From NCBI GenBank assembly GCA_947461185.1, contig CANHJY010000131.1, positions 1 to 5,938 on the forward strand: a DNA stretch of 5,938 nt. Reading direction: 5' to 3'. The notes beneath the pieces are model-generated. The model saw only the letters and a list, made by a program, of their open reading frames with translations. It had not been told where the DNA came from and did no database searches. The DNA is from Flavobacteriales bacterium (GTDB lineage: Bacteria; Bacteroidota; Bacteroidia; Flavobacteriales_D; Crocinitomicaceae). The position numbers and the translations under genes are program-made. Below, piece after piece: positions 1 through 5,921 of the stretch (its first letter is position 1; each line of letters opens with the position of its first letter).

Positions 1-70
1 CATGGAAACACGTCCTTTGAGTAAGTCAAAGAACTGGAGATTAGTTGAAATTATCGAAAGAGCTAAATAA
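1..70 (+). CDS. rpsQ: 30S ribosomal protein S17 (uS17), 3' end only
   Basis: Only the last 22 codons are inside the window; the gene begins upstream. The frame reads METRPLSKSKNWRLVEIIER then AK and a TAA stop at 68-70. The TRPLSKSKNWRLVEI stretch is the conserved C-terminal part of uS17, a primary 16S rRNA binding protein of the small subunit, and closely matches the ending I know from Bacteroidota (TRPLSKTKRWRLVEIIEKAK type). The ATG at position 2 is an internal methionine, not a start. rplN follows after 9 nt, which is the usual rpsQ-rplN order joining the S10 and spc gene blocks. Identification rests on a short tail plus position, but both agree. Confidence 0.93.
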   Translation, partial: METRPLSKSKNWRLVEIIERAK

Positions 71-79
71 TTTTTAGTA

Positions 80-448
80 ATGATACAAACAGAATCAAGA
101 TTAGCAGTAGCAGACAATTCAGGAGCCAAAGAAGTATTGGTTATCAGAGTTCTTGGTGGAACCAAGAGAAGATACGCTTCAGTAGGTGATAAAATTGTTG
201 TAGCTGTTAAGAGCGCAATGCCCTCTGGAGCTGTAAAAAAAGGTTCAGTTGCCAAGGCAGTAGTTGTTAGAACAAGAAAAGAAGTACGTCGTCCTGACGG
301 TTCCTACATTCGCTTTGATGATAACGCTTGCGTTATTTTAAATCAAGCAGGTGAAATGAGAGGTACTCGTATTTTTGGACCAGTTGCTCGTGAGCTAAGA
401 GAAAATAATTATATGAAAGTTGTTTCACTTGCTCCTGAAGTGCTTTAA
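80..448 (+). CDS. rplN: 50S ribosomal protein L14 (uL14)
   Basis: This is a 122-residue protein, exactly the standard uL14 length. uL14 sits on the 23S rRNA at the subunit interface, contributes to an intersubunit bridge, and is the docking site of the silencing factor RsfS. The start [19 protein letters not shown] is the family N-terminus. The L14 signature spans about residues 60-87, with the [20 protein letters not shown] core, and the C-terminal [17 protein letters not shown] segment (about 91-107) is intact. The start at 80 is preferred because it gives the canonical N-terminus and lies 9 nt after the rpsQ stop. There is no Shine-Dalgarno sequence; the leader is TTTTTAGTA. It is the first gene of the classical spc operon. 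No anomaly is seen. Confidence 0.99.
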   Translation: MIQTESRLAVADNSGAKEVLVIRVLGGTKRRYASVGDKIVVAVKSAMPSGAVKKGSVAKAVVVRTRKEVRRPDGSYIRFDDNACVILNQAGEMRGTRIFGPVARELRENNYMKVVSLAPEVL

Positions 449-460
449 AAATAATGAGTT

Positions 461-778
461 ATGCAACAGAAATTACACATTAAGGTAGGAGACACTGTTA
501 AGGTTATTAGCGGTGAATCTAAAGGTCAGGAAGGTAGCATTCTTTCTATTGACCGAAAAAAAATGCGTGCAATTGTTGGTGGTGTGAATCTAGTTAAGAA
601 ACATGCCAAGCCAAGTGCATCAGACCCGCAGGGAGGTATTATTGAAAAAGAAGCGGGTATTCATGTTTCAAATTTAATGGTTGTAGTTAATGGACAACCA
701 TCGAGAATTGGAAGAAAATTGAACGCAAAAGGAAAATTAGTACGTTATTCTAAAAAAACTGGGGAGGAGATTAAGTAA
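461..778 (+). CDS. rplX: 50S ribosomal protein L24 (uL24)
   Basis: The 105-residue product is uL24, an early assembly initiator that binds 23S rRNA domain I and lies near the exit of the peptide tunnel. A KOW motif is visible at about residues 8-31 ([20 protein letters not shown]), followed by [12 protein letters not shown] (41-52) and the [18 protein letters not shown] block (58-75); length and layout are normal. The start at 461 is the only usable one in frame, because an in-frame TGA sits at 455-457. An out-of-frame ATG lies 7 nt upstream at 454. The last codons (GEEIK) carry a GGGGAGGAG run that may act as the ribosome binding site of rplE, and the TAA stop overlaps the rplE ATG by one base, which suggests translational coupling. 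Confidence 0.98.
   Translation: MQQKLHIKVGDTVKVISGESKGQEGSILSIDRKKMRAIVGGVNLVKKHAKPSASDPQGGIIEKEAGIHVSNLMVVVNGQPSRIGRKLNAKGKLVRYSKKTGEEIK
761..769 (+). promoter_or_regulatory. Shine-Dalgarno-like sequence before rplE
   Basis: GGGGAGGAG ends 8 nt before the rplE ATG at 778, a good distance for base pairing with the 16S rRNA anti-Shine-Dalgarno. It is the only start of the 14 visible ones with a strong, well-placed match; the others have A/T-rich leaders, as is usual in Bacteroidota. The bases also encode G-E-E in the L24 tail, so the match may be a by-product of coding. Its function is inferred, not shown. Confidence 0.4.
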
Positions 779-1329
779 TGAGCTATTCACCAAGACTTAA
801 GGAAAAGTATAACGCAGAAATCATTGCTGCGCTTACTGAAAAGTTTGGGTATAAATCCGTAATGAGGGTTCCTAAACTTAAAAAGATTGTTTTGAGCCAA
901 GGTATGGGTGACGCTGTAGCAGACAAAAAGTTAATTGAAAGTGCTGTAGCTGATCTTTCAAGAATTGCTGGTCAAAAGGCAGTCACTACATTGTCCAAAA
1001 AGGATATTTCTAATTTCAAACTTAGAAAAGGTATGCCTATTGGAACTAAGGTGACGCTTAGAGGTGATAAAATGTTTGATTTTTTAGATAGATTGTTAGC
1101 TGTTTCGCTTCCAAGAACAAGAGACTTTAGAGGAATTAATCCTAAAGGTTTTGACGGAAGAGGAAATTTCAATTTAGGAATTAAAGAGCACATCATTTTT
1201 CCTGAAATAGACATTGATAAAGTGAATCGTATTTTAGGTATGGATATCACCTTTGTTACTAGTGCTCACAATGACGAAGAAGCTAAAGCTTTGTTAGATG
1301 CATTTGGATTCCCGTTTACAAAAAAATAA
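778..1329 (+). CDS. rplE: 50S ribosomal protein L5 (uL5)
   Basis: This 183-residue protein is uL5, which binds 5S rRNA together with L18, forms part of the central protuberance and contacts P-site tRNA. The length is close to the usual figure of about 180. Visible landmarks are the [17 protein letters not shown] block (30-46), the [15 protein letters not shown] helix region (93-107), [20 protein letters not shown] (111-130) and the [15 protein letters not shown] segment (134-148). The start is fixed by the typical SPRLKEKYN opening and by the TAATG overlap with the rplX stop. In E. coli, S8 represses the spc operon by binding mRNA at the rplE start, so this junction is where feedback could act; here only a weak inverted repeat is seen around it. 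Confidence 0.99.
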   Translation: MSYSPRLKEKYNAEIIAALTEKFGYKSVMRVPKLKKIVLSQGMGDAVADKKLIESAVADLSRIAGQKAVTTLSKKDISNFKLRKGMPIGTKVTLRGDKMFDFLDRLLAVSLPRTRDFRGINPKGFDGRGNFNLGIKEHIIFPEIDIDKVNRILGMDITFVTSAHNDEEAKALLDAFGFPFTKK

Positions 1330-1335
1330 TTAGAA

Positions 1336-1650
1336 ATGGCAAAAGAATCAATGAAAGCGCGTGAGCGCAAAAGAGAAAAAATGGTAGCTCGCTATGCTAA
1401 AAAGCGTGATGAGTTAACAAAAATACTGAAGTCAACTGATGCATCTGAAGATGTTCAAGCCGCAAAGTGGGATGCAATGATGTCTATTCAAAAGTTACCT
1501 GCTAATTCTTCAAAAATCCGCGTTCATAACAGATGTGGTTTAACAGGAAGACCTAGAGGTTACATGAGACAATTTGGAATTTCAAGGGTGACTTTTAGAG
1601 AAATGGCACTGTCAGGAAAAATCCCTGGTGTAAGAAAGGCAAGTTGGTAA
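1336..1650 (+). CDS. rpsN: 30S ribosomal protein S14 (uS14), zinc-free long form
   Basis: The product is 104 residues long and is uS14, a protein of the 30S head needed late in subunit assembly. The start [16 protein letters not shown] and the C-terminal block [20 protein letters not shown] followed by [20 protein letters not shown] are clear family marks. It is the C-minus type: a single cysteine (Cys67) and no CxxC pairs, so no zinc ribbon. The S14 proteins I recall from Bacteroidota are about 89 residues; this one has a longer linker at about 33-54 ([22 protein letters not shown]) resembling the roughly 101-residue E. coli form. The reading frame is clean, so this is a genuine length difference and not a frameshift. 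The gene starts 6 nt after rplE behind an AATTAGAA leader. Confidence 0.98.
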   Translation: MAKESMKARERKREKMVARYAKKRDELTKILKSTDASEDVQAAKWDAMMSIQKLPANSSKIRVHNRCGLTGRPRGYMRQFGISRVTFREMALSGKIPGVRKASW

Positions 1651-1675
1651 TTATTAAAATAATAGTTTAGAAATA

Positions 1676-2074
1676 ATGAATACAGATCCAATAGCAGATT
1701 TTTTAACCCGAATTCGAAATGCGAGTTCTGCAGGTTTGAAAATGGTAGACATTCCTAGTTCAAATGTAAAGAGAGCTATGACTCAGATTTTATTTGATCA
1801 AGGTTTTATTACCAATTTCAAATTTGAGGAAGATGGAAAACAAGGTGTTATCAAGATTGCCCTTAAATACAATCCGTCAACTAAAGTTCCTGCAATAACT
1901 AAATTGCAAAGAGCTTCTCGTCCAGGGCTTAGAAAATATAGTGGTGCTGAAGAGATGCCAAGGGTACTCAATGGTTTGGGTATTGCAATCGTATCAACGT
2001 CTAAAGGTGTAATCACCGATAAAGAAGCAAGAAAACAAAACGTAGGAGGAGAAGTCCTTTGTTACGTGTATTAA
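1676..2074 (+). CDS. rpsH: 30S ribosomal protein S8 (uS8)
   Basis: The 132-residue product is uS8, a primary 16S rRNA binder that organises the central domain; in E. coli it is also the translational repressor of the spc operon. The opening [20 protein letters not shown] is the conserved N-terminal start. The C-terminal signature [20 protein letters not shown] (100-119) and the [10 protein letters not shown] ending (123-132) are intact. Length is normal. It follows rpsN after 25 nt, the widest gap in the window; this gap is pure A/T-rich leader with a TAGAAA element and shows no terminator. A GGAGGAG run at about 2045-2051 near the 3' end encodes the conserved GGE and is not near a start codon. 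Confidence 0.99.
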   Translation: MNTDPIADFLTRIRNASSAGLKMVDIPSSNVKRAMTQILFDQGFITNFKFEEDGKQGVIKIALKYNPSTKVPAITKLQRASRPGLRKYSGAEEMPRVLNGLGIAIVSTSKGVITDKEARKQNVGGEVLCYVY

Positions 2075-2090
2075 TTAATAGTATAGAAAA

Positions 2091-2645
2091 ATGTCTAGGA
2101 TAGGAAAATCCCCAGTAAAAATCCCGAGTGGAGTAGATGTAAAGTTTAATGATAACATCATTACTGTAAAAGGCCCTAAAGGTGAGTTGACTCAAGAATT
2201 AGATGCTTGTGTAACGCTTTCCATTGAGGACAATACAATAACTTTCAGCCGCGAATCGGACGCCCCTTCACACAGAGCAAAACATGGTTTATATCGTGCA
2301 TTAGTTCATAATATGGTGACAGGTGTTTCGGAAGGGTACAAAAAGGAATTAGAAATAATAGGTGTAGGATACAGGGCAACTGCCACTGATCAGCAACTTG
2401 AATTAGCACTCGGGTTCTCCCATGCAATTATTATAGAACTTCCTTCAGAAGTAAAGGTATCTGCAGACACTCAAAAAGGTAAAGCTCCTGTCGTGACACT
2501 CGAGTCATATGACAAACAACTTTTGGGTCAAGTTGCTGCCAAAATTCGCTCCCTTCGTAAACCAGAACCATATAAAGGAAAAGGAATCCGTTTTGTTGGT
2601 GAAGATATTAGAAGAAAAGCTGGTAAATCTGCAGGTAAAAAATAA
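2091..2645 (+). CDS. rplF: 50S ribosomal protein L6 (uL6)
   Basis: This 184-residue protein is uL6, built from two similar alpha/beta domains and located near the GTPase-associated centre and sarcin-ricin loop of the 50S subunit. The N-terminal domain starts MSRIGKSPVKIPSGVDV and carries VKGPKGEL (26-33). The second domain begins near residue 85 (KKELEIIGVGYRA) and ends with the L6 signature PEPYKGKGI (158-166) followed by GIRFVGEDIRRKAGKSAGKK (165-184). Length and both domains are complete. The start at 2091 matches the family N-terminus and is 16 nt after rpsH, behind a TATAGAAAA leader with no Shine-Dalgarno sequence. No oddity is seen. Confidence 0.99.
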   Translation: MSRIGKSPVKIPSGVDVKFNDNIITVKGPKGELTQELDACVTLSIEDNTITFSRESDAPSHRAKHGLYRALVHNMVTGVSEGYKKELEIIGVGYRATATDQQLELALGFSHAIIIELPSEVKVSADTQKGKAPVVTLESYDKQLLGQVAAKIRSLRKPEPYKGKGIRFVGEDIRRKAGKSAGKK

Positions 2646-2657
2646 TAATTAACGGTT

Positions 2658-3011
2658 ATGGCATTTAGTAAATTAAAAAGAAGATTAAAAATCAAAAGAA
2701 GAATCCGAAAGAGAATCTCTGGTACTTCTAATACGCCTCGTTTGTCTGTCTATAGAAGCAATAAACAAATTTATGCGCAATTAATTGATGATATTAATGG
2801 TGTAACGATTGTTTCTGCTTCATCATACAAAAACAAGGCTACCGAAAATAAAAACAAGAAAGATCAAGCTACCGTGGTTGGTAAAGAAGTTGCAGAAAAA
2901 GCAATTAAAGCTGGAATTCAAACAGTTGTGTTTGATAGAAATGGTTATTTGTATCATGGTAGAGTGAAATCACTAGCTGACTCAGCAAGAGAAGGCGGTT
3001 TAAAATTTTAA
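2658..3011 (+). CDS. rplR: 50S ribosomal protein L18 (uL18)
   Basis: The 117-residue product is uL18, which binds 5S rRNA and, with L5, anchors it in the central protuberance. The first 22 residues are strongly basic ([16 protein letters not shown]), as usual for the disordered rRNA-binding tail. They are followed by [20 protein letters not shown] (26-45), [13 protein letters not shown] (75-87), and the diagnostic C-terminal block [20 protein letters not shown] (90-109) then AREGGLKF. The segment at 56-70 ([15 protein letters not shown]) is lysine- and asparagine-rich, a variable surface loop. It starts 12 nt after rplF and ends 3 nt before rpsE, so coupling with rpsE is likely. Confidence 0.99.
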   Translation: MAFSKLKRRLKIKRRIRKRISGTSNTPRLSVYRSNKQIYAQLIDDINGVTIVSASSYKNKATENKNKKDQATVVGKEVAEKAIKAGIQTVVFDRNGYLYHGRVKSLADSAREGGLKF

Positions 3012-3014
3012 AAT

Positions 3015-3533
3015 ATGGCAGCACAAGTATTAAATAGAGTAAAGTCTGCGGACATTGAGTTAAAGGATAAGTTGGTTGCCGTAAACCGTGTTACGAAAGT
3101 TACAAAAGGTGGTAGAACTTTTAGTTTTTCTGCCATAGTAGTAGTTGGTGATGAAAATGGTACAGTAGGTCACGGCCTAGGTAAAGCGAAAGAAGTAACA
3201 GAGGCTATTACCAAAGGAATTGATGATGCTAAGAAAAACTTAATAAGAGTTCCAATTTTGAAAGGAACGGTTCCTCACCCTCAAAAAGGTAAATTCGGTG
3301 GAGCGGAAGTTTTATTGAAGCCTGCAACAAATGGTACAGGAGTTATCGCAGGTGGTGCGATGCGCGCAGTGCTTGAAAGTGTAGGTGTTCACAATGTATT
3401 GGCAAAATCGCAAGGTTCTTCAAATCCGCACAATGTTGTTAAAGCAACAATCGATGCATTATCCAAAATGCGTGATGCAGTTGCCGTAGCAAAACAACGA
3501 GGTATTTCTTTGGATAAAGTGTTTAACGGTTAA
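3015..3533 (+). CDS. rpsE: 30S ribosomal protein S5 (uS5)
   Basis: This is a 172-residue uS5, a small-subunit protein near the mRNA entry site that affects decoding accuracy. An N-terminal double-stranded-RNA-binding-like domain spans about 17-80, with [20 protein letters not shown] (23-42) and [17 protein letters not shown] (45-61). The C-terminal domain includes [20 protein letters not shown] (91-110), [20 protein letters not shown] (111-130) and [15 protein letters not shown] (131-145). The TKGGRTFSF loop, the place where spectinomycin-resistance changes map in E. coli, looks like a normal susceptible-type loop, though this is inference from family knowledge. The gene begins 3 nt after rplR in an A-rich leader and precedes rpmD by 10 nt. 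Confidence 0.99.
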   Translation: MAAQVLNRVKSADIELKDKLVAVNRVTKVTKGGRTFSFSAIVVVGDENGTVGHGLGKAKEVTEAITKGIDDAKKNLIRVPILKGTVPHPQKGKFGGAEVLLKPATNGTGVIAGGAMRAVLESVGVHNVLAKSQGSSNPHNVVKATIDALSKMRDAVAVAKQRGISLDKVFNG

Positions 3534-3543
3534 TAGACGAGAT

Positions 3544-3720
3544 ATGGCTACAATAAAAATTAAGCAAGTAAGAAGCGCTATTAAACGTCCAGCTGTTCAA
3601 AAGGCTACGATAAAAGCGTTGGGATTCAGAAAGTTGAATCAGGTTGTTGAACATGAAGCTACCCCTCAAATTTTAGGGATGGTGAAGAAAGTACAGCACC
3701 TAGTAGAAGTTGTGGATTAA
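3544..3720 (+). CDS. rpmD: 50S ribosomal protein L30 (uL30)
   Basis: A 58-codon frame between rpsE and rplO encodes MATIKIKQVRSAIKRPAVQK, then ATIKALGFRKLNQVVEHEAT and PQILGMVKKVQHLVEVVD, ending with TAA at 3718-3720. This is the small uL30 protein of the large subunit, of typical length. The I/V-K-V/I-x-Q-V-R-S start, the ALGFRKLN turn and the final MVKKVQHLVEV strand are the family landmarks. Position between rpsE and rplO is the canonical one. It is easily missed because it is shorter than 60 codons. The leader GACGAGAT gives at best a weak purine-rich binding site. L30 is absent from some bacteria, so its presence here is a real observation. Confidence 0.98.
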   Translation: MATIKIKQVRSAIKRPAVQKATIKALGFRKLNQVVEHEATPQILGMVKKVQHLVEVVD

Positions 3721-3739
3721 TTTTATAAAAGAATTAGAA

Positions 3740-4186
3740 ATGAATTTAAATAATTTAACTCCAGCAAGCGGTTCCATAAAGCGTGAGAAACGCATAGGTC
3801 GTGGACAAGGATCAGGTCATGGTGGTACTTCGACTCGTGGACATAAAGGAGCAAAATCAAGATCGGGATACAAAACCAAAATAGGTTTCGAGGGTGGTCA
3901 GATGCCACTTCAACGAAGAGTTCCAAAGTTTGGATTTAAGAACGTGAATAGAGTAGAGTATAAAGCTATTAATCTTGATATTCTTCAATCCTTAGTAGAT
4001 AGAAAAAGTATTACTGAAATTAATCACGAAGTACTTGTTGAAAATGGTTTGGTTTCTAGAAATGAGTTAGTGAAAATTTTAGGAAGAGGAGAATTGAAGT
4101 CAAAAATTAATATATCTGCTCATAAGTTTTCTGCAACGGCAAAATCTGCCATTGAAAATCAAGGTGGAAATTGTTCTGAAATCTAA
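3740..4186 (+). CDS. rplO: 50S ribosomal protein L15 (uL15)
   Basis: The 148-residue product is uL15, a late-assembly 50S protein that reaches deep into 23S rRNA. The glycine- and arginine-rich N-terminal extension is clear: RIGRGQGSGHGGTSTRGHKG (18-37), then GFEGGQMPLQRRVPKFGFKN (49-68). The L15 signature lies at about 122-143 (KINISAHKFSATAKSAIENQ, then GG). I chose the start at 3740, giving MNLNNLTPASGS, the family N-terminus. An in-frame ATG at 3710 would add ten residues (MWINFIKELE) and overlap rpmD by 11 nt; those residues do not resemble L15, and the ATG at 3740 has the same AATTAGAAATG context as rpsN. secY follows after 22 nt. Confidence 0.98.
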   Translation: MNLNNLTPASGSIKREKRIGRGQGSGHGGTSTRGHKGAKSRSGYKTKIGFEGGQMPLQRRVPKFGFKNVNRVEYKAINLDILQSLVDRKSITEINHEVLVENGLVSRNELVKILGRGELKSKINISAHKFSATAKSAIENQGGNCSEI

Positions 4187-4187
4187 T

Positions 4188-4195
4188 TAACTTTG
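4188..4195 (+). promoter_or_regulatory. Possible Bacteroidota-type -7 promoter element before secY
   Basis: TAACTTTG in the 22-nt rplO-secY gap fits the Bacteroidota -7 consensus TAnnTTTG. A start of transcription some 6-8 nt further on would leave only a few leader bases before the secY ATG at 4209. Against it, the only nearby TTG that could serve as -33 box (4171-4173) is 14 nt away, shorter than the usual spacing of about 17-23 nt. The same octamer pattern also occurs by chance inside coding sequence (for example 369-376, 4612-4619, 4718-4725 and 5030-5037). A weak candidate only. Confidence 0.22.
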
Positions 4196-4208
4196 CCAGC
4201 ATTTTAAA

Positions 4209-5549
4209 ATGAAAAAGTTTTTCGAAAACATAAAGAATATTTGGAAGGTAGAGGAATTGAGGAATAGAATCCTCTTTACACTCGGTTTAATACTTATTTA
4301 TAGAATAGGTACAAACATCTTTTTACCTGGAGTTAATTATGGTAAAATGATTGAAAGTGCTCAGTCTTCCGAAGACGGAACGTTAGAGACTTTACTTTCT
4401 TTATTCTCTGGAGGAGGTTTTGAAAATGCATCTATAATGGCATTGGGTATTATGCCATATATTAGTGCATCCATAATTATGCAGTTACTAGGAATGGCTG
4501 TTCCTGCAGTTCAGAAAATGCAAAATGAAGGAGAGTCCGGAAGAAAACGTATCAATAACTACACGCGAATTCTGACAATTGTTATTTGTGCTTTGCAAGC
4601 TCCGACGTATTTAACTTTGTACGTCCAGCAAAAAGGAGCAATGCCAAATTTCGCAGATTATCCAATCTCTCCTTCGTTATGGTGGGTTCAATCAATTCTT
4701 GTATTAGTTGCTGGAACTATGTTTGCCGTTTGGTTGGGAGAAAGGATTACAGATCGTGGAATTGGTAATGGTATTTCACTTCTTATTACAGTTGGAATTC
4801 TTGGACGTTTTCCTGCTGCTTTTTTAGCGGAGGCAAATAATGGTCCTATTTCTATTGTATTGGAATTTATCTGTTTTATGCTAGTGGTTGTTGGTACGAT
4901 ACTGATTGTTCAAGGGGTACGAAAAATACCGCTGAATACAGCGAAACGTGTAGTCGGTTCTCGTGCTGTTGACGAAGGTGCGCGAAGCTATCTGCCAATT
5001 AAAGTCAACGCAAGTGGTGTAATGCCCATTATATTTGCACAAGCAATTATGACTATTCCTGTAATGTTGTTTTCTGGAAATGGTCAAGACGGCGGATTTA
5101 TACAGCAATCTTTAGGGAATCCTTACGGCATAACCTATAATCTGTTGTTGGCTCTTTTAATTGTGGTGTTTACATACTTCTACACAGCCATCATGATTAA
5201 TCCACGTAAAATTGCTGATGATCTCAAAAGGAGTGGTGGTTTTATACCAGGTATTCGTCCAGGAGAGGATACATCAGAGTATATTGATACACTTGTGTCG
5301 CGAATTACATTGCCTGGATCACTTTTCTTGGCAGTAATTGCGATACTTCCTTCGATTGCTAATCTTGCTGGTGTGAATTCTCAATTTGCTATGTTCTTTG
5401 GAGGTACATCCGTACTTATTATGGTTGGAGTGGTTTTAGATACCTTACAGCAAATTGAATCTTACCTCTTAAATCGTCACATGGATGGTCTAATGGAAGG
5501 TTCAAAAATTAGAGGAAGAAGATCTGCAAACGAATTATCAGGTTTTTAG
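4209..5549 (+). CDS. secY: Protein translocase subunit SecY
   Basis: The 446-residue SecY is the channel subunit of the SecYEG translocon in the inner membrane, carrying unfolded proteins outward with SecA and inserting membrane proteins co-translationally. Ten membrane segments can be placed: about 21-39, 76-96 (after the plug region, about 60-75), 118-138, 157-176, 186-205, 214-236, 267-287, 309-330, 367-387 and 394-412. Both family signatures are present: [15 protein letters not shown] (80-94) and [19 protein letters not shown] (175-193). The cytosolic loops [20 protein letters not shown] (238-257) and [20 protein letters not shown] (331-350), which face SecA or the ribosome, are intact. 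The start [20 protein letters not shown] is typical. infA follows one base after the TAG stop, with no adk or map between. Confidence 0.99.
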   Translation: MKKFFENIKNIWKVEELRNRILFTLGLILIYRIGTNIFLPGVNYGKMIESAQSSEDGTLETLLSLFSGGGFENASIMALGIMPYISASIIMQLLGMAVPAVQKMQNEGESGRKRINNYTRILTIVICALQAPTYLTLYVQQKGAMPNFADYPISPSLWWVQSILVLVAGTMFAVWLGERITDRGIGNGISLLITVGILGRFPAAFLAEANNGPISIVLEFICFMLVVVGTILIVQGVRKIPLNTAKRVVGSRAVDEGARSYLPIKVNASGVMPIIFAQAIMTIPVMLFSGNGQDGGFIQQSLGNPYGITYNLLLALLIVVFTYFYTAIMINPRKIADDLKRSGGFIPGIRPGEDTSEYIDTLVSRITLPGSLFLAVIAILPSIANLAGVNSQFAMFFGGTSVLIMVGVVLDTLQQIESYLLNRHMDGLMEGSKIRGRRSANELSGF

Positions 5550-5550
5550 G

Positions 5551-5769
5551 ATGGCGAAACAATCTTCAATAGAACAAGACGGTGTAATAATAGAGGCGTT
5601 ATCCAATGCAATGTTTAGAGTAGAGTTGGAAAATGGTCACGTGATTACAGCGCATATTTCGGGAAAAATGAGAATGTTTTATATTAAAATTCTTCCCGGA
5701 GATAAGGTTAAGGTTGAAATGTCGCCTTATGATTTAACAAAAGGAAGGATATCATTTAGATATAAGTAA
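5551..5769 (+). CDS. infA: Translation initiation factor IF-1
   Basis: This is a 72-residue IF-1, the standard length. It is a single S1-like OB-fold protein that binds the 30S A site and works with IF-2 and IF-3 in start-codon selection. The core [20 protein letters not shown] (20-39) and the segments [17 protein letters not shown] (40-56) and [15 protein letters not shown] (58-72) leave no doubt. The [12 protein letters not shown] stretch is closer to the MRM-YIKLLPGD form I know from Bacteroidota than to E. coli MRKNYIRILTGD. It starts one base after the secY stop (TAGGATG), so ribosomes finishing secY can reinitiate here. In E. coli infA lies elsewhere; its place inside the superoperon here is common in many other phyla. 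Confidence 0.99.
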   Translation: MAKQSSIEQDGVIIEALSNAMFRVELENGHVITAHISGKMRMFYIKILPGDKVKVEMSPYDLTKGRISFRYK

Positions 5770-5791
5770 TTTAAAGGTTATATAAATAGAG

Positions 5792-5908
5792 ATGAAAGTT
5801 AGAGCATCAGTTAAAAAACGAACTGCAGACTGCAAGATCGTTAAAAGAAAAGGTAGAGTTTATGTGATTAACAAGAAGAATCCAAAACTTAAACAAAGAC
5901 AAGGGTAA
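5792..5908 (+). CDS. rpmJ: 50S ribosomal protein L36 (bL36), zinc-free type
   Basis: A 38-codon frame reads [20 protein letters not shown] then [18 protein letters not shown] and TAA at 5906-5908. Length, the MKVRASVKK start and the PKxKQRQG end identify bL36, the smallest 50S protein. The zinc-binding form has Cys11, Cys14, Cys27 and His33; here these positions are Thr, Cys, Asn and Leu, so only Cys14 remains and zinc cannot be held as usual. This C-minus form with NKKNPK is what I recall as normal for flavobacteria, so it is a lineage mark and not a defect. It lies 22 nt after infA and 13 nt before rpsM. It is too short for most ORF filters. Confidence 0.98.
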   Translation: MKVRASVKKRTADCKIVKRKGRVYVINKKNPKLKQRQG

Positions 5909-5921
5909 TTTTAATTAGAGT

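Noticed and set aside
972..1250. Open frame of 92 codons on the minus strand inside rplE
   Set aside because: It is a shadow of a certain gene, with low-complexity Ser/Leu/Pro/Ile content and no recognisable domain; the sense strand encodes conserved L5.
1651..1675. AT palindrome (TATTA-AAA-TAATA) in the rpsN-rpsH gap as a terminator
   Set aside because: The stem is five A-T pairs with a three-base loop and no GC or T-tract, so it could not terminate; termination in mid-operon is also unlikely.
2041..2055. GGAGGAG run near the 3' end of rpsH as a ribosome binding site
   Set aside because: It encodes the conserved VGGEV of S8, and the next gene's ATG is about 40 nt away, too far for a binding site.
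1798..2195. Two minus-strand frames across rpsH and rplF (1798-2016 and 2013-2195)
   Set aside because: Both are antisense to conserved ribosomal genes, show no family resemblance, and have no promoter or gap of their own.
3710..3739. Upstream in-frame ATG that would lengthen L15 by ten residues
   Set aside because: It overlaps the rpmD coding end by 11 nt, and the added residues MWINFIKELE do not resemble any L15 start; MNLNNLTPASGS from 3740 does.
4586..5108. Short frames inside secY (4586-4768 plus strand, 4881-5108 minus strand)
   Set aside because: The SecY frame is complete with both signatures and all ten membrane segments across this stretch; the other frames are by-products of its composition.
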